64,000 nt of DNA from Stichopus chloronotus (lineage: Eukaryota > Echinodermata > Holothuroidea > Aspidochirotida > Stichopodidae), in contig CM037837.1 in assembly GCA_021234535.1 (NCBI GenBank), positions 1,178,001 through 1,242,000 on the forward strand, read 5' to 3'. Positions 35,828-45,001 of this stretch are shown here, in pieces; position 1 is the stretch's first letter, and the number at the start of each line of letters is the position of its first letter. A model generated the notes under the pieces. The model did no database searches, was not told where the DNA came from, and was given only the letters and a program-made list of their open reading frames with translations. Made by a program: the position numbers and the translations under genes.

Positions 35828-36395
35828 GTCCTGTGACATGAAAATTACAGCTTGGAGTATTGGGTGCGTTAATCACTAAAAATGTTGTAAAAAGGGCCAA
35901 AAAGTCCATTCCATGAAAGACTGTCAATTTCACAGGCAAATAAGAGTTTCACAGCTGCACCATGAATAAACAACTGCAAAGAATAAAATTTGTGACTTCA
36001 AGGGATGGAGACTCCTAAGATATGTCTTACGTTAATCCTTTGCTTACTAACCTTTATTTCAAGGACATTTGAGGATTTTATACCCCCATAGGGTTTTATT
36101 TTGGAAGCATGTATTTTCTTCTTCAACAATATTGGTATCACTTACCAATGTGAAACTCGGTAATTAAGCAATTAAGAGGCAATATATACAGGCTGAACAA
36201 AAGAAATGCTGACACTGTGCAACACTCCACGCCATCTGTTTTGCATTTTTATCAAACTTTGAAAAGTTGTATCTCAAAAGCAGTAATAGATATAAAAAAA
36301 GTTTCAATGGATTTTCACTAAGGGTTTCAGTTTGCATCTTCTGAATGAAGCTACAATCTTGGACAAAATTGTTGGGACACTTGGTCGTACATTGC
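35828..36395 (+). repeat. Dispersed repeat family R, copy 5
   Basis: It begins TCCTGTGACATGAAAATTAC and carries the full block order: ACCATGAATAAACAA, TTAATCCTTTGCTTACTAAC, AACCTTTATTTCAAGGACAT, GGTATCACTTACCAATGTGA, TGTGCAACACTCCA, and ATCAAACTTTGAAAAG, then GAATGAAGC. It lies next to a family D MITE. Confidence 0.6.
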
Positions 36396-36821
36396 AAATG
36401 TAATACTGAATGTTAGGTGAGAGGATAACATGAAACCCCGCGCCCCTTTCCAATGTTGCACTACAGGAGTGAACGTACACTTTGAAAAGTAATCCAATAG
36501 CCAACATTAAAGGGGGGCTGGGTGTCCCGAGGTATTTTTCGAGATTGTCTGAGTTTTTTGGGAGCAATTTTGGAGTGAACTGTTGAAAGAAAATTGTACA
36601 TTTTTAGCACAGTTTAGTGAGGGCTGCAATAGCGAACCTCAGGTTTTGCGGAAGAAAGAAACTCAAAACAATGACACTGCAGAGTATCGGTTAAGTTGAA
36701 AATGGTATCTTCTGTCTCTTCTTTCTGATCTCTGAACAATTACAGCAACCATCTTAATGTTACACGTACGGCTTAGTACAGCAACATAACCTGATGATCA
36801 TACACAGCTTTCCATTACGCA

Positions 36822-36950
36822 GTGCAGGAGTACGCGGTGCAGTTACATAGTGCAGTTACGCGGCCCACTTACGTGGCTGCTTACATGGCGCAGTTGCACA
36901 GTACACTCACACAGTGCACTTATGTAGTGTAACCGCAGTGCAACAAAACG
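36822..36950. repeat. Degenerate ~12-bp minisatellite
   Basis: About ten loosely matching units of the form (C/T)GCAGTTAC(G/A)(C/T)(G/A)G run through this stretch, for example GCAGTTACATAGT, GCAGTTACGCGGC, GCAGTTGCACAGT and GCACTTATGTAGT. Confidence 0.65.
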
Positions 36951-37897
36951 TTCCTACACTGCCTGCATTCAACTACAGGAGTCTGCCTGGTTCATAGAGC
37001 CAAAGCAGTAACAGTGACAAAATCAGTATCAGCTGAAAACTGATATTTTAGGGGTTTGCATAATCTTCTTTGGCCAGGTAAGTTAATTGCACAGACCTTA
37101 GATCAAATACAAGATGATTACTTCAAGAGTGGAGATTCACAAGAATGACTGAATACGTTTAGGAAGTTCAGCGATATCACCACAAATAACACAATTTTGG
37201 ACAACGCAGGCTCCTATGCTGCAAATTATAAATCTTGTCCCAGTCTTTGAGGAAATATCAATTATGACTTTATCATTTACCCTACAAAAGATATATCAAA
37301 AGTGTCACTGACAAATTAACTTTTTAAGAACATTGTTACAATGCAATCACACAAATATCACAGAGTACAGTCTTGCTTGTTCTCCGGCGATCTTAAAAAT
37401 GCTCATCAGAGAGGAGTAAAACCTCTCTATCAGTAACTCTAAAACTTTTTTGATAACCCTCAGAAACCATCCAATTTCTTCTATTTTGGTTCTTTTATTT
37501 AGTTCTTTTTTCCTTTTCCTCTACTTACCAGAAAACACCCCTTCAAAGGACGCAGCAGCGCACCAAGGAGATGGGCTGAGATAAACGATGGGCATGTTTA
37601 CAATATGTCTCACAACAAGAAGTCTGGGAGCTAAGTCATTCAAAGATGATGTAAAAACAATAGTTACACAATTGATACTTTTTCCTCTTAAAGAGATAGT
37701 GTAATGCAGAGAAACAACACCAAAGATTACAATATGTTGTTCATGTGCACCCTTTGTTCTCTTGAGTCTTGACAAGTAAAAAACAGAAAACGAACAAATC
37801 AGCTTGTTAATTGTCCATTCTTATCCACTTCACCAAGTCAAGAACATAATCCCTAGAGACAAAGTGTGAAACTATGAAGACTAAAGAGCTGGCAATG

Positions 37898-38001
37898 ACG
37901 GAAGGGCGGTGGCCAGACACACACACACAAAATTGCCAGATGCTAGACCATGGTCAATACAGAAATGCATAGGTTACATGAGGTGAGGGAGTACGCGCTG
38001 T
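37898..38001 (-). mobile_element. DIRS-related MITE subfamily 2, reversed copy
   Basis: Read on the minus strand it gives AGCGCGTACTCCCTCACCTC, TGTAACCTATGCATTTCTGT, ATTGACCATGGTCTAGCATC, a GT microsatellite and CTGGCCACCGCCCTTCCGTC, which matches 53062-53155 almost base for base. The copy stops at CTTCCGT. Confidence 0.7.
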
Positions 38002-40364
38002 GAATTTGGTATTATCTGGTGACATTTCCAGTGTTGGCCAACAATGGAAATGATTGAAAAGGTACGTCATTCGAGTATTACATGGTGAGTATAGTGATAA
38101 CCAATTCCACAAGAGAAGAAGGCAATTATCCTGCACATGGCAGGAATGGACGTGCAAAGATTAACACGAGACCCTTGAGGAACCGGCCGACAAAGAAAGT
38201 GAGCCTGCATTTGGTGAATATGAAAAGCTATGCTAATTCTAGATAATTATTTCAGTAGCCAGCAAATGCTACTGTGTACAGGCAGATGAGATGATCCTCT
38301 TAGAGCATATAACTGCGCAGAGAGCTCACCATTTTATACAAACAAATTTCTCAGAAGTACTGCTAAGTCTTTACAACCCTACAACGATCAGGTAAATTGC
38401 ATCTGTGCCCAAAATTCTGTCTCTTTGCATGGTTTCTTGCAGTTTGATTGAAAACAAAGAACACTGAGCATTCATCCGTGGTGTTCAGTGCCGACCGTGT
38501 AAATTGGTAAACATGAAAATGACTCAGAACTGTATTATCTGTATCCCATGACATGCATGGCCCCTGCATGTTCTCCACCCCCCCCCCCCCCATGTGTTTA
38601 CACTTTCAACTTGTCAAAAGCAACAACGAGTACACATAGATCTTCTTCAGTGTCCTTATGCACATCAACCAGCGAGACATTTCACTACATCAATAGACCT
38701 TGAAAGTCAACAAACCATCAAGGATTTAATTTACTGTGTGTACGTTCCCTGTCGACGTCTCCCGACAAGCATCACTGTCACGCTTGACAAACATACAACG
38801 CCTGTGGTATTTATATCAAATCAGCACAGTGCACTGAATCGCCCCTAAAAGAAAAAAGAAACGCCTACCATGAACAAGCTTACGATCAACACAACCCTGT
38901 TTCTCACAGACATTAATCGCAGATTTAGTTTCTTTTCATACAAGAAAGACTCAACGATATGATATTAAGATCTTTGACAGCATAGATCCAATTTGGACAC
39001 TTTCTTTTTTATTTAGTTTTGAAGTCATTTTTTTAAGTCTAGGAAACTGTAGGTTTAACAAATTAACTGTTCTCAATTAAGCTTGTTATGCCAGGGCTAT
39101 TAAACCCTGAAAGAGTGTCAAAACTGTTGTAATTACTCAAGAAAACAGCACGGGTGGGCGGTTATCCGTTGTCTCTGTTCTACAGCAACATGGTTTTTCT
39201 TTTTCTTCATCCCTAAATCCCTAATCAAATTTTGACATCCTTAAAGAAGATCAAGCAGCACACAAAAATAGCAGCAAATATATCAGAGAAGGTTCGATCT
39301 AAGACTGATGGAGTTCAGGATCAAGAAAAATGAATTTAAAGAGCAGTTGACGATTACTCTGCTACAAGTCGGAAACAAACAGGACCCTCCTATGTCTGAT
39401 CCTTGGACTGTCGAAAGTTTTGATCACACGCAGGTTTAATTTAAGCCAATAGTCGAGCTCCATCCGAGGCAGTGAAAAATACAGAGCCTCACCGATTCCC
39501 CATTGTCTGTCGAAAACAACACTCACTGAAGAGCCATACCCTAAAATGCTAAACAGGAGAAAATTATAGATGAACATCCTGAAGGCTAAGGACCCCAAAC
39601 CAGCATCTTTTAGAAGACTGCAACCCACAGGAATGAGCATTAAATGCGTACCAATTACGGATTGCAGGTCAATGTCACCTCCTTCACATTACATTTCTAG
39701 TGTACATGATATTACAAATATGAGACGAGCATCCGTTGAGGGTTTTTCGGGGGATTCAAAGCAAGTCAGCTACAGTACTCTTGTCCAGGGAATAATTCAG
39801 TTTTTAAAATTTGCAAAGCAGTTTTCAGGTTTCTTTGGTATTTTGTTGCAAAATCTGTTAAAGCCCTTATGTTGCATAAAAAACTGACACACAATATTCC
39901 ATTTGTGTACTTAGCAAGTTGACCATTTCGTGTAGCAAAATCATGAAATGCAATGCCGGGTAAATTATTCCCTGCTAGCTCTGACTCCTCATAAAACTGT
40001 AGCTTTGACCATTTTTTCTCCTTTGTTATTTGATGTTTTATTCACAGATTTTAGCACATTTCTTTCACCCATGGTGACAGGACAAAGGCAGCTGCTCTGA
40101 AAGTAACCAATCTACACTTGCTGCAAATATGACACTCAGGTTGCAATCTCAGAACTTCAGGAGATTTGTGCAATTTTAAGATGTACGGTATTAGAACAAT
40201 AAATTACATGTGACATTATCAATTTACCAGAACATGAATCATACATGACACACCTTTATGTTGGATCCTTGAACTTTTTAATAAAAGTTCAATTCAACAC
40301 CTTACATTCAGTATTTATGGTAGTCTGCAGTATAGGCCACATAGGATAGCTGCTGAAAACCAAC

Positions 40365-40505
40365 CCTGTATCAGTAGCTCATTCTCTGAACACTAGTAAG
40401 AAGAAAATCAACCAACTCTGTATCAGTAGCTCATTATTTGAACATCAATAATAAGAAAATCAACCCTGTATCAGTAGCTCATAATATGAACACCAATAAG
40501 TATTA
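40365..40505 (+). repeat. ~56-bp tandem repeat, 2.5 units
   Basis: Three occurrences of (CT)CTGTATCAGTAGCTCAT are each followed by a TGAACA(C/T) and AATAAG block and AAATCAACC. Sequence identity between units is high, so the array is fairly young. Confidence 0.8.
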
Positions 40506-41076
40506 CTGCAATACATCCACTTTTGTTGTGTGGTCATCACTACATCTACTGATAAATTACTGAAAAATTTCAGAGTTGCAAAGATTGTCCTTTGCACTTA
40601 AAGTAAGTTCTTCTAGGGGGGCAACAATACATCAAACTGGAAAGTGTTCACCAAAATTGCCATACAAATGAGTTTTTTTTCCTTTGATACAAATCCTTCT
40701 TAACCAATTCCACGACTTTGGGACAATTGGCCTTTAAAGGGGAACTCCAGTCAAGGACAAGGAACATGTTTTCTGACTTATTTCAGCCATTTCAAACCAT
40801 TTTCATTCATATTCTTGACATTTTGAAATGAACTACAGTACCTATGGGTGACATGGTTTGTTCAAACTTCCTGCCCCACTATCCTTGTATATATGAAGGA
40901 CGCGGCCATTATGATGTACTTGACTGTGATCTCTGTGGCTTGTGACGTAATCGACGACCAACCATGATCAACGTGATTAACATACATAATTAGTTATTAG
41001 ACTCTCTGTGTATTCAACGTGGTTATCACAAGATAATCCCCACAACTCACTGGTGTGGGTATTCACGAGTGACTAC

Positions 41077-41176
41077 ACTTACCCCTTGCCCCACTACTGC
41101 ATCAGTTTGACCTATGCTCTACTGACCTCGAAGTCCATTCTGACACCGCGCCCTCTAAGGCCTAGCTCGCCCTCGT
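41077..41176 (+). repeat. DIRS inverted terminal repeat, left
   Basis: From ACTTACCCCTTGCCCCACTA to CTAGCTCGCCCTCGT, it is a perfect inverted match to 47224-47323. Outside it lies a 40-bp unshared end starting CCCCACAACTCACTGGTGTG at 41037. Confidence 0.95.
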
Positions 41177-41547
41177 AGGACTGAGCGAGGTGCTCAACGT
41201 ATGCGGACAAACCGTGAACACTTACCTTAGCGTGGGATCCACGTAAGCCACCAAGGCGTCGCCCGAGTGCTGACGTGCGGGGGGGACCATCCCCCGCTGC
41301 ACCCCACGCGGCGACCGCACTCGGGACCCCCCAGAGCCTCAGGCTCGCTGTTCCCTGAAGAAAGACACATAGCAATGTGCGGTTTCCCTTTTTTTTTTTT
41401 GGTTTTTCTCTTTTTTTGACGGAAGAATATATACAGTATGTACAAGGGGAAAAACCCTCGCTCCTCCGAGGAGAACCTACACGCATGAAAACCAATAGGA
41501 GGTTCCCCCATGCCTCCGCGGGGTGGGAGGCGGGAGGGAGCAAGGGG

Positions 41548-41607
41548 TAAGTATAGTCACTCGTGAATATACTTACCCCTTGCCCAACTTACTGCATCAG
41601 AGTGACA
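41548..41607. repeat. DIRS internal complementary region
   Basis: GCAAGGGGTAAGTATAGTCA, CTCGTGAATA is the inverse of the left outer end (41067-41090 area). It is joined to TACTTACCCCTTGCCCAACT and ACTGCATCAG, the inverse of the right outer end. DIRS elements use such a region, complementary to both extremities, to template complete ends through a circular intermediate. Confidence 0.85.
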
Positions 41608-41628
41608 CCGACAGAAACCGGTGGGAGT

Positions 41629-43638
41629 TCACCGGGAGGAGAGGACGGCACGGCCAAACGCCGCTTCGGCGCTGAGAGTGTCCGTGAGGTAACAAGCGAC
41701 GAACGTCGTGGGGGTCCTCCAGACTGCCGCCTTAAGGATGTCCTCCACTGGGACCCCCCTAAACAACGCCTTGGACGTCGCTTGCCCCCGGACCTCGTGA
41801 GCCCTGACCTGTCTCTGGGCATGCGGTGCAATGACCTCGGTCAGCCAGCGCGAAATGGTATCTCTGGAGGCCGCCGAGTGCGGCCTGCGGGGGAGGACAA
41901 AGAGGCGATCGGACGAACGGATGTCCTTCGTCCGATGTAGATACCATTTCAACGCCCTGACCGGACACCACTTTCTGTCCTCGGCGACCGAGGAGGCCGA
42001 GGATATCTCCGGGATAAAAATATCCCCAGGAATGAAAGTGAGCGTCTGGGTCTTGGCCACAAAAGAGGGGTCGGGAACCATGCGAACCCCATGGTTCTCG
42101 AACCTCAAGTGGCCCGGCTTGACCGAAAGAGCCTGAAGGCAGCTCCTCTGTCTCGCCGACGCCGCCACGATGAGGAACAAGGTCTTGCGAGTCAAGTACT
42201 CCAGGGGGCAAGAATGCAGAGGCTCGTACGGGGCCTGGGCGAGAGCCCGCAGGACCCCGTTGATGGACCAGGAAGGGGCTAGTCGCCGTACCACCGGCCT
42301 CCTGTTGGCCATCCCCCGGAGTAGCTGGGTAAGGACCCCGCTCGAACCCACCGAAGACCCATCCGCGAACCCACGGTGGATCGCCGCGATGGCCGAGCGA
42401 TAGTTCTTGATGGTGTTGACCTGTTTGCCCTCGTCAAACAGGGCCATCAAGAACGAGGAGACTTGGACCACGGACGCCTCAGTCGGAGTAGTCTCGTGGT
42501 CTGCACACCACCCTCGGAACTTGGCAAGTCGAGAATCGTAAGTGCGGAGGGTGGTGGGTCTCCTCGCTGACGCGACCATGGAGGCAACGTCCTCAGGAAC
42601 TCCCTGTGCTCTGAGGGAATTCCGGACAGCCTCCAGGCAGTCAGGTGAAGGTCCTGGACCCGCGGGTGCAGCACCCTGCCCCTGTCCTGGGAGACCAGGT
42701 GGGGGACAGGCGGGAGCGCTACCGGCAGGCCCACCAGCAGGTGGAGGAGGAGTGGGAACCACGGCTGGCGGGGCCACAGCGGGGCCACCATCAGCATGCG
42801 GGTTCTGGATGCCCGAATTTTGAGCAGAACCCGGTGGATAATCGCGAACGGGGGGAAGGCGTAAGCGTCCAGGCCGTCCCAGGACAGGGACAGCGCGTCC
42901 ATCGCCCAGGCCCTCGGGTGAAAGGACCTGGAGCAGAAGACGGGAAGCTTCGCGTTCTCCTACGTTGCAAAGAGATCCAGGTTCGGGCGTCCCAACTGCA
43001 GAAACAGCCAGTCCGCCCAACCCGGATCCAGGGCCCACTCCCCCTGACTCGCTCGGCCTCTGGACAACGCGTCGGCCAACGTGTTGTCCTTCCCCGCCAC
43101 GTGGGACGCCCGCACCACAATGTCGTGCTGGCGACACCACGGGAGGAAGGACCATGTCATCAGGCAGAGCCGGGGAGATTTCGTCCCGCCCTGCCTGTTG
43201 ATGTAGGCCACGACTGTCGAGTTGTCCGAGAAGACCGTAAGGCTCGTGCCGCGCGCATGATCTCGCAGGGCCAGGACGGCCCTTACGACGGCTTTGAGCT
43301 CCAGTACGTTGATGTGGAGCCCGGCTTCCTCTGCTGACCACGTCCCTGCGAGGGTCCTGCTTTCGCAGAAGGCGCCCCACCCAGAGAGCGACGCGTCTGT
43401 AGTGACGCTCAAGGTGGGGCGCTGGGTCCCAAAAGGGACCCCCTCCAGGAGGTTGGAGTCGTCCAGCCACCACTGGAGGTGGGGCCGAACGGGGGGAGAC
43501 AGCGGCACCGGGACCCGGAGGTCCCTGGACGCCGGCCTCCAGAAGGACAGCAGATGAAGCTGCAGCGGTCTCATGCGCAACCGGCACAGGGGCACCACGT
43601 CTACTAAGCTGGCTAGTAGACCCAAGACCCGAAGCCAA
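41629..43638 (-). CDS. DIRS tyrosine recombinase ORF
   Basis: A 669-codon frame. The recombinase proper occupies roughly residues 340-669: an N-terminal SAM-like DNA-binding part (ASARRPTTLRTYDSRLAKF, then VSSFLMALFDEGK and NTIKNYRSAIAAIHRG), followed by the catalytic domain. Visible catalytic residues are the first arginine in ASARQRSCLQAL (R498), the HEVR box (H614, R617) and a tyrosine in FVACYL (Y650). The enzyme would integrate circular element DNA by cutting and rejoining through the tyrosine. The first ~340 codons overlap the RNase H and methylase-like frames and are probably untranslated, so the true start is unknown. The frame has no internal stop, unlike its neighbours. Confidence 0.9.
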   Translation of the reverse strand: MASGLGSTSQLSRRGAPVPVAHETAAASSAVLLEAGVQGPPGPGAAVSPRSAPPPVVAGRLQPPGGGPFWDPAPHLERHYRRVALWVGRLLRKQDPRRDVVSRGSRAPHQRTGAQSRRKGRPGPARSCARHEPYGLLGQLDSRGLHQQAGRDEISPALPDDMVLPPVVSPARHCGAGVPRGGEGQHVGRRVVQRPSESGGVGPGSGLGGLAVSAVGTPEPGSLCNVGEREASRLLLQVLSPEGLGDGRAVPVLGRPGRLRLPPVRDYPPGSAQNSGIQNPHADGGPAVAPPAVVPTPPPPAGGPAGSAPACPPPGLPGQGQGAAPAGPGPSPDCLEAVRNSLRAQGVPEDVASMVASARRPTTLRTYDSRLAKFRGWCADHETTPTEASVVQVSSFLMALFDEGKQVNTIKNYRSAIAAIHRGFADGSSVGSSGVLTQLLRGMANRRPVVRRLAPSWSINGVLRALAQAPYEPLHSCPLEYLTRKTLFLIVAASARQRSCLQALSVKPGHLRFENHGVRMVPDPSFVAKTQTLTFIPGDIFIPEISSASSVAEDRKWCPVRALKWYLHRTKDIRSSDRLFVLPRRPHSAASRDTISRWLTEVIAPHAQRQVRAHEVRGQATSKALFRGVPVEDILKAAVWRTPTTFVACYLTDTLSAEAAFGRAVLSSR
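42447..42959 (-). CDS. DIRS methylase-like (MT) C-terminal segment of the RT polyprotein
   Basis: This is in the same frame as the RNase H segment, directly after an in-frame TAG at 42960-42962. It continues ENAKLPVFCSR, then AWAMDALSLSWDGLDAYAFP, PPFAIIHRVLLKIR and LVAPLWPRQPW-like sequence (here MLMVAPLWPRQPWFPLL). This wording is typical of the domain after RNase H in DIRS elements, often called a DNA N6-adenine methyltransferase-like domain. It overlaps the recombinase ORF in another frame, as is usual for DIRS. Confidence 0.75.
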   Translation of the reverse strand, partial: ENAKLPVFCSRSFHPRAWAMDALSLSWDGLDAYAFPPFAIIHRVLLKIRASRTRMLMVAPLWPRQPWFPLLLHLLVGLPVALPPVPHLVSQDRGRVLHPRVQDLHLTAWRLSGIPSEHREFLRTLPPWSRQRGDPPPSALTILDLPSSEGGVQTTRLLRLRRPWSKSPRS

Positions 43639-44441
43639 CTTCCGGAGGTACTCGCCGGAGCCTCCAGAAGTTGCGAAACTGCTTCTCTGAGGGCTGCACG
43701 CCTCTCCCCGAGGGGAAGGCGCGGCCCAGACCGAGGTCGAGTTGTGCCCCCAGATAGACCAGTGCCTGTGAAGGGGTGGGATGCGACTTGTCCCAGTTGA
43801 TCACCCAGCCCGAGGTTTCGAGAAGGGAGACCGTTGCTCCGACGTTGGCTTGTGTTTGGGCCAAGGAGTCCCCGAGGATCAGCCAGTCGTCCAGGTACGC
43901 GAAGAGCAGCACGCCCCGGCGCCGTAGCTCGGCGACGACCGCCCCCGCGACCCGGGTGCAGACCCTCGGGGAGGTCGAGAGACCGAAGGGAAGGGCGACG
44001 AACTTGAACCTCTCCCCCTGGTACTCGAACGCTAAGAAGCGTTGGGACGCCGGAGCAATTGGAACATGTAGGTACGCATCCTTCAGGTTGAGAGACGCCG
44101 CCCACATCCCCCTCCACAGAGTGGGGATGATGAAGGCCAGGGTTTCCATGCGGAACCTCCTTGGCCTCACGTAGGCGGCGTTCAGCGGCCTGAGATTGAG
44201 GATGGGTCTCCAGGAGCCGTTCTTTTTCGGTGCCATAAAGAAGGACGACCGGAAGAGGGGTTCGTCCTCTTCCGTCGCCCTTACGACGGCCTCTTTTTGG
44301 AGGAGGTCGCCGAGCTCCTTCTCCAGGATGTCCCGGTGGAGCGGATCCGGTGGGGTTGGGGTAGACCGCCCGCCCCCGAATGGAGGCGGCGCGGCCGTGA
44401 ACTCGATTTGATAGCCCTTTTTCATGACATTTAGAACCCAC
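42960..44441 (-). CDS. DIRS RNase H segment of ORF2 (C-terminal part of this frame)
   Basis: Only about residues 250-493 of this 493-codon frame are convincing; upstream it shadows the RT frame. It carries LRVLGLLASLVDVVPLCRLR, then the RNase H core: TTDASLSGWG (D349), INVLELKAV (E381), TVFSDNSTVVAYIN (D406) and HVAGKDNTLADALSR (H447, D457). The four acidic residues and the histidine expected of an RNase H are present. It would degrade the RNA strand of the RNA-DNA hybrid. The frame is offset from the RT frame, with the switch needed near 43640-43700, and ends in a TAG after NLDLFAT where relatives read through. Confidence 0.85.
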   Translation of the reverse strand: MGSKCHEKGLSNRVHGRAASIRGRAVYPNPTGSAPPGHPGEGARRPPPKRGRRKGDGRGRTPLPVVLLYGTEKERLLETHPQSQAAERRLREAKEVPHGNPGLHHPHSVEGDVGGVSQPEGCVPTCSNCSGVPTLLSVRVPGGEVQVRRPSLRSLDLPEGLHPGRGGGRRRATAPGRAALRVPGRLADPRGLLGPNTSQRRSNGLPSRNLGLGDQLGQVASHPFTGTGLSGGTTRPRSGPRLPLGERRAALREAVSQLLEAPASTSGSWLRVLGLLASLVDVVPLCRLRMRPLQLHLLSFWRPASRDLRVPVPLSPPVRPHLQWWLDDSNLLEGVPFGTQRPTLSVTTDASLSGWGAFCESRTLAGTWSAEEAGLHINVLELKAVVRAVLALRDHARGTSLTVFSDNSTVVAYINRQGGTKSPRLCLMTWSFLPWCRQHDIVVRASHVAGKDNTLADALSRGRASQGEWALDPGWADWLFLQLGRPNLDLFAT

Positions 44442-45001
44442 CGGTCCTGGCAGAACGACTCCCAGGCCCCTTTGAATTTCCTCAATCTCCCCCCTACTGC
44501 GGGAAGCGCAGTAGGGTGGGCACCCCTAGGGCCGCGCAGGGAACTGCGTCGAGGCCTGTTGACCGTATTTGGGATGGTCTCCAGCCCCGCCAGCGCCTCT
44601 GCCACGACCCCGAGCTGGTTGGGAGCCGCCGCCCCTACCTCCTCTGCACCTTCCCGAGGTCGAAGAACCTCTGGAAGCGGCGCCACGACCCGCATCCTTC
44701 GCTTTGCAGCGACGGGACCGCGACTTCCCTCGGGAAGCCGCAGCGGCGGGACGTGGGGAGGGCTGGGCGGCTGCTGGGGCGGCCGGAGGACGGAACGACG
44801 CCGCAGCCGTCGCTTCGTGCCTCTTGACCTCTTCGACCAGCTTGTCCAAAAACTAGCCGTTGAAGAGGTCAGGGCCCACAACCGGCAGGCTCTCCAACCT
44901 GCTCCTGGCCTCGGTGGACGGCCATGCGAACGCGTCGAGGACATTGCGTCGGCGCACCTGCACGGACTTGAGCGCCACTCTGGCAAACTGGTCGAAAACA
45001 A
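43613..45001 (-). CDS. DIRS reverse transcriptase segment of ORF2
   Basis: Residues from about 170 to 440 form the reverse transcriptase: FFMAPKKNGSWRPILNLRPL, SLNLKDAYLHVPI (catalytic D308), ALPFGLSTSPRV, LFAYLDDWLILG (YLDD at 369-372, catalytic D371 and D372), GWVINWDKS and YLGAQLD. It copies the element RNA into DNA. The first ~50 codons overlap the end of gag in another frame, so the real start is unclear. The frame runs out at SWVY just before the connection to RNase H, so a one-frame shift separates the two domains. Confidence 0.9.
   Translation of the reverse strand: MFSTSLPEWRSSPCRCADAMSSTRSHGRPPRPGAGWRACRLWALTSSTASFWTSWSKRSRGTKRRLRRRSVLRPPQQPPSPPHVPPLRLPEGSRGPVAAKRRMRVVAPLPEVLRPREGAEEVGAAAPNQLGVVAEALAGLETIPNTVNRPRRSSLRGPRGAHPTALPAVGGRLRKFKGAWESFCQDRWVLNVMKKGYQIEFTAAPPPFGGGRSTPTPPDPLHRDILEKELGDLLQKEAVVRATEEDEPLFRSSFFMAPKKNGSWRPILNLRPLNAAYVRPRRFRMETLAFIIPTLWRGMWAASLNLKDAYLHVPIAPASQRFLAFEYQGERFKFVALPFGLSTSPRVCTRVAGAVVAELRRRGVLLFAYLDDWLILGDSLAQTQANVGATVSLLETSGWVINWDKSHPTPSQALVYLGAQLDLGLGRAFPSGRGVQPSEKQFRNFWRLRRVPPEVGFGSWVY

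Larger units (their letters stand above)
20119..40737. other. Intergenic or 5' intron region, repeat-rich, no supported exon
   Basis: This is either PITPNM 5' intron or intergenic sequence. Many repeats fall here (listed separately). Stretches 20.6-21.9, 22.1-22.8, 24.9-26.2, 26.9-27.7, 28.3-29.2, 31.6-34.0, 34.3-35.3, 37.0-37.8 and 38.0-40.3 kb hold nothing I can support. A possible short exon-like frame at about 39480-39560 (minus; YGSSVSVVFDRQWGIG between TTTTAG and a GTGAGG donor) has no recognisable homology. Confidence 0.5.

Noticed and set aside
39362..39640. 92-codon minus ORF with a possible small exon (YGSSVSVVFDRQWGIG)
   Set aside because: Acceptor and donor are plausible, but it stands alone with no neighbour in phase and no recognisable family.
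42645..43337. 230-codon plus-strand ORF inside the DIRS element
   Set aside because: Antisense shadow of the RNase H and methylase-like frames in GC-rich sequence; the minus-strand frames carry the recognisable motifs.
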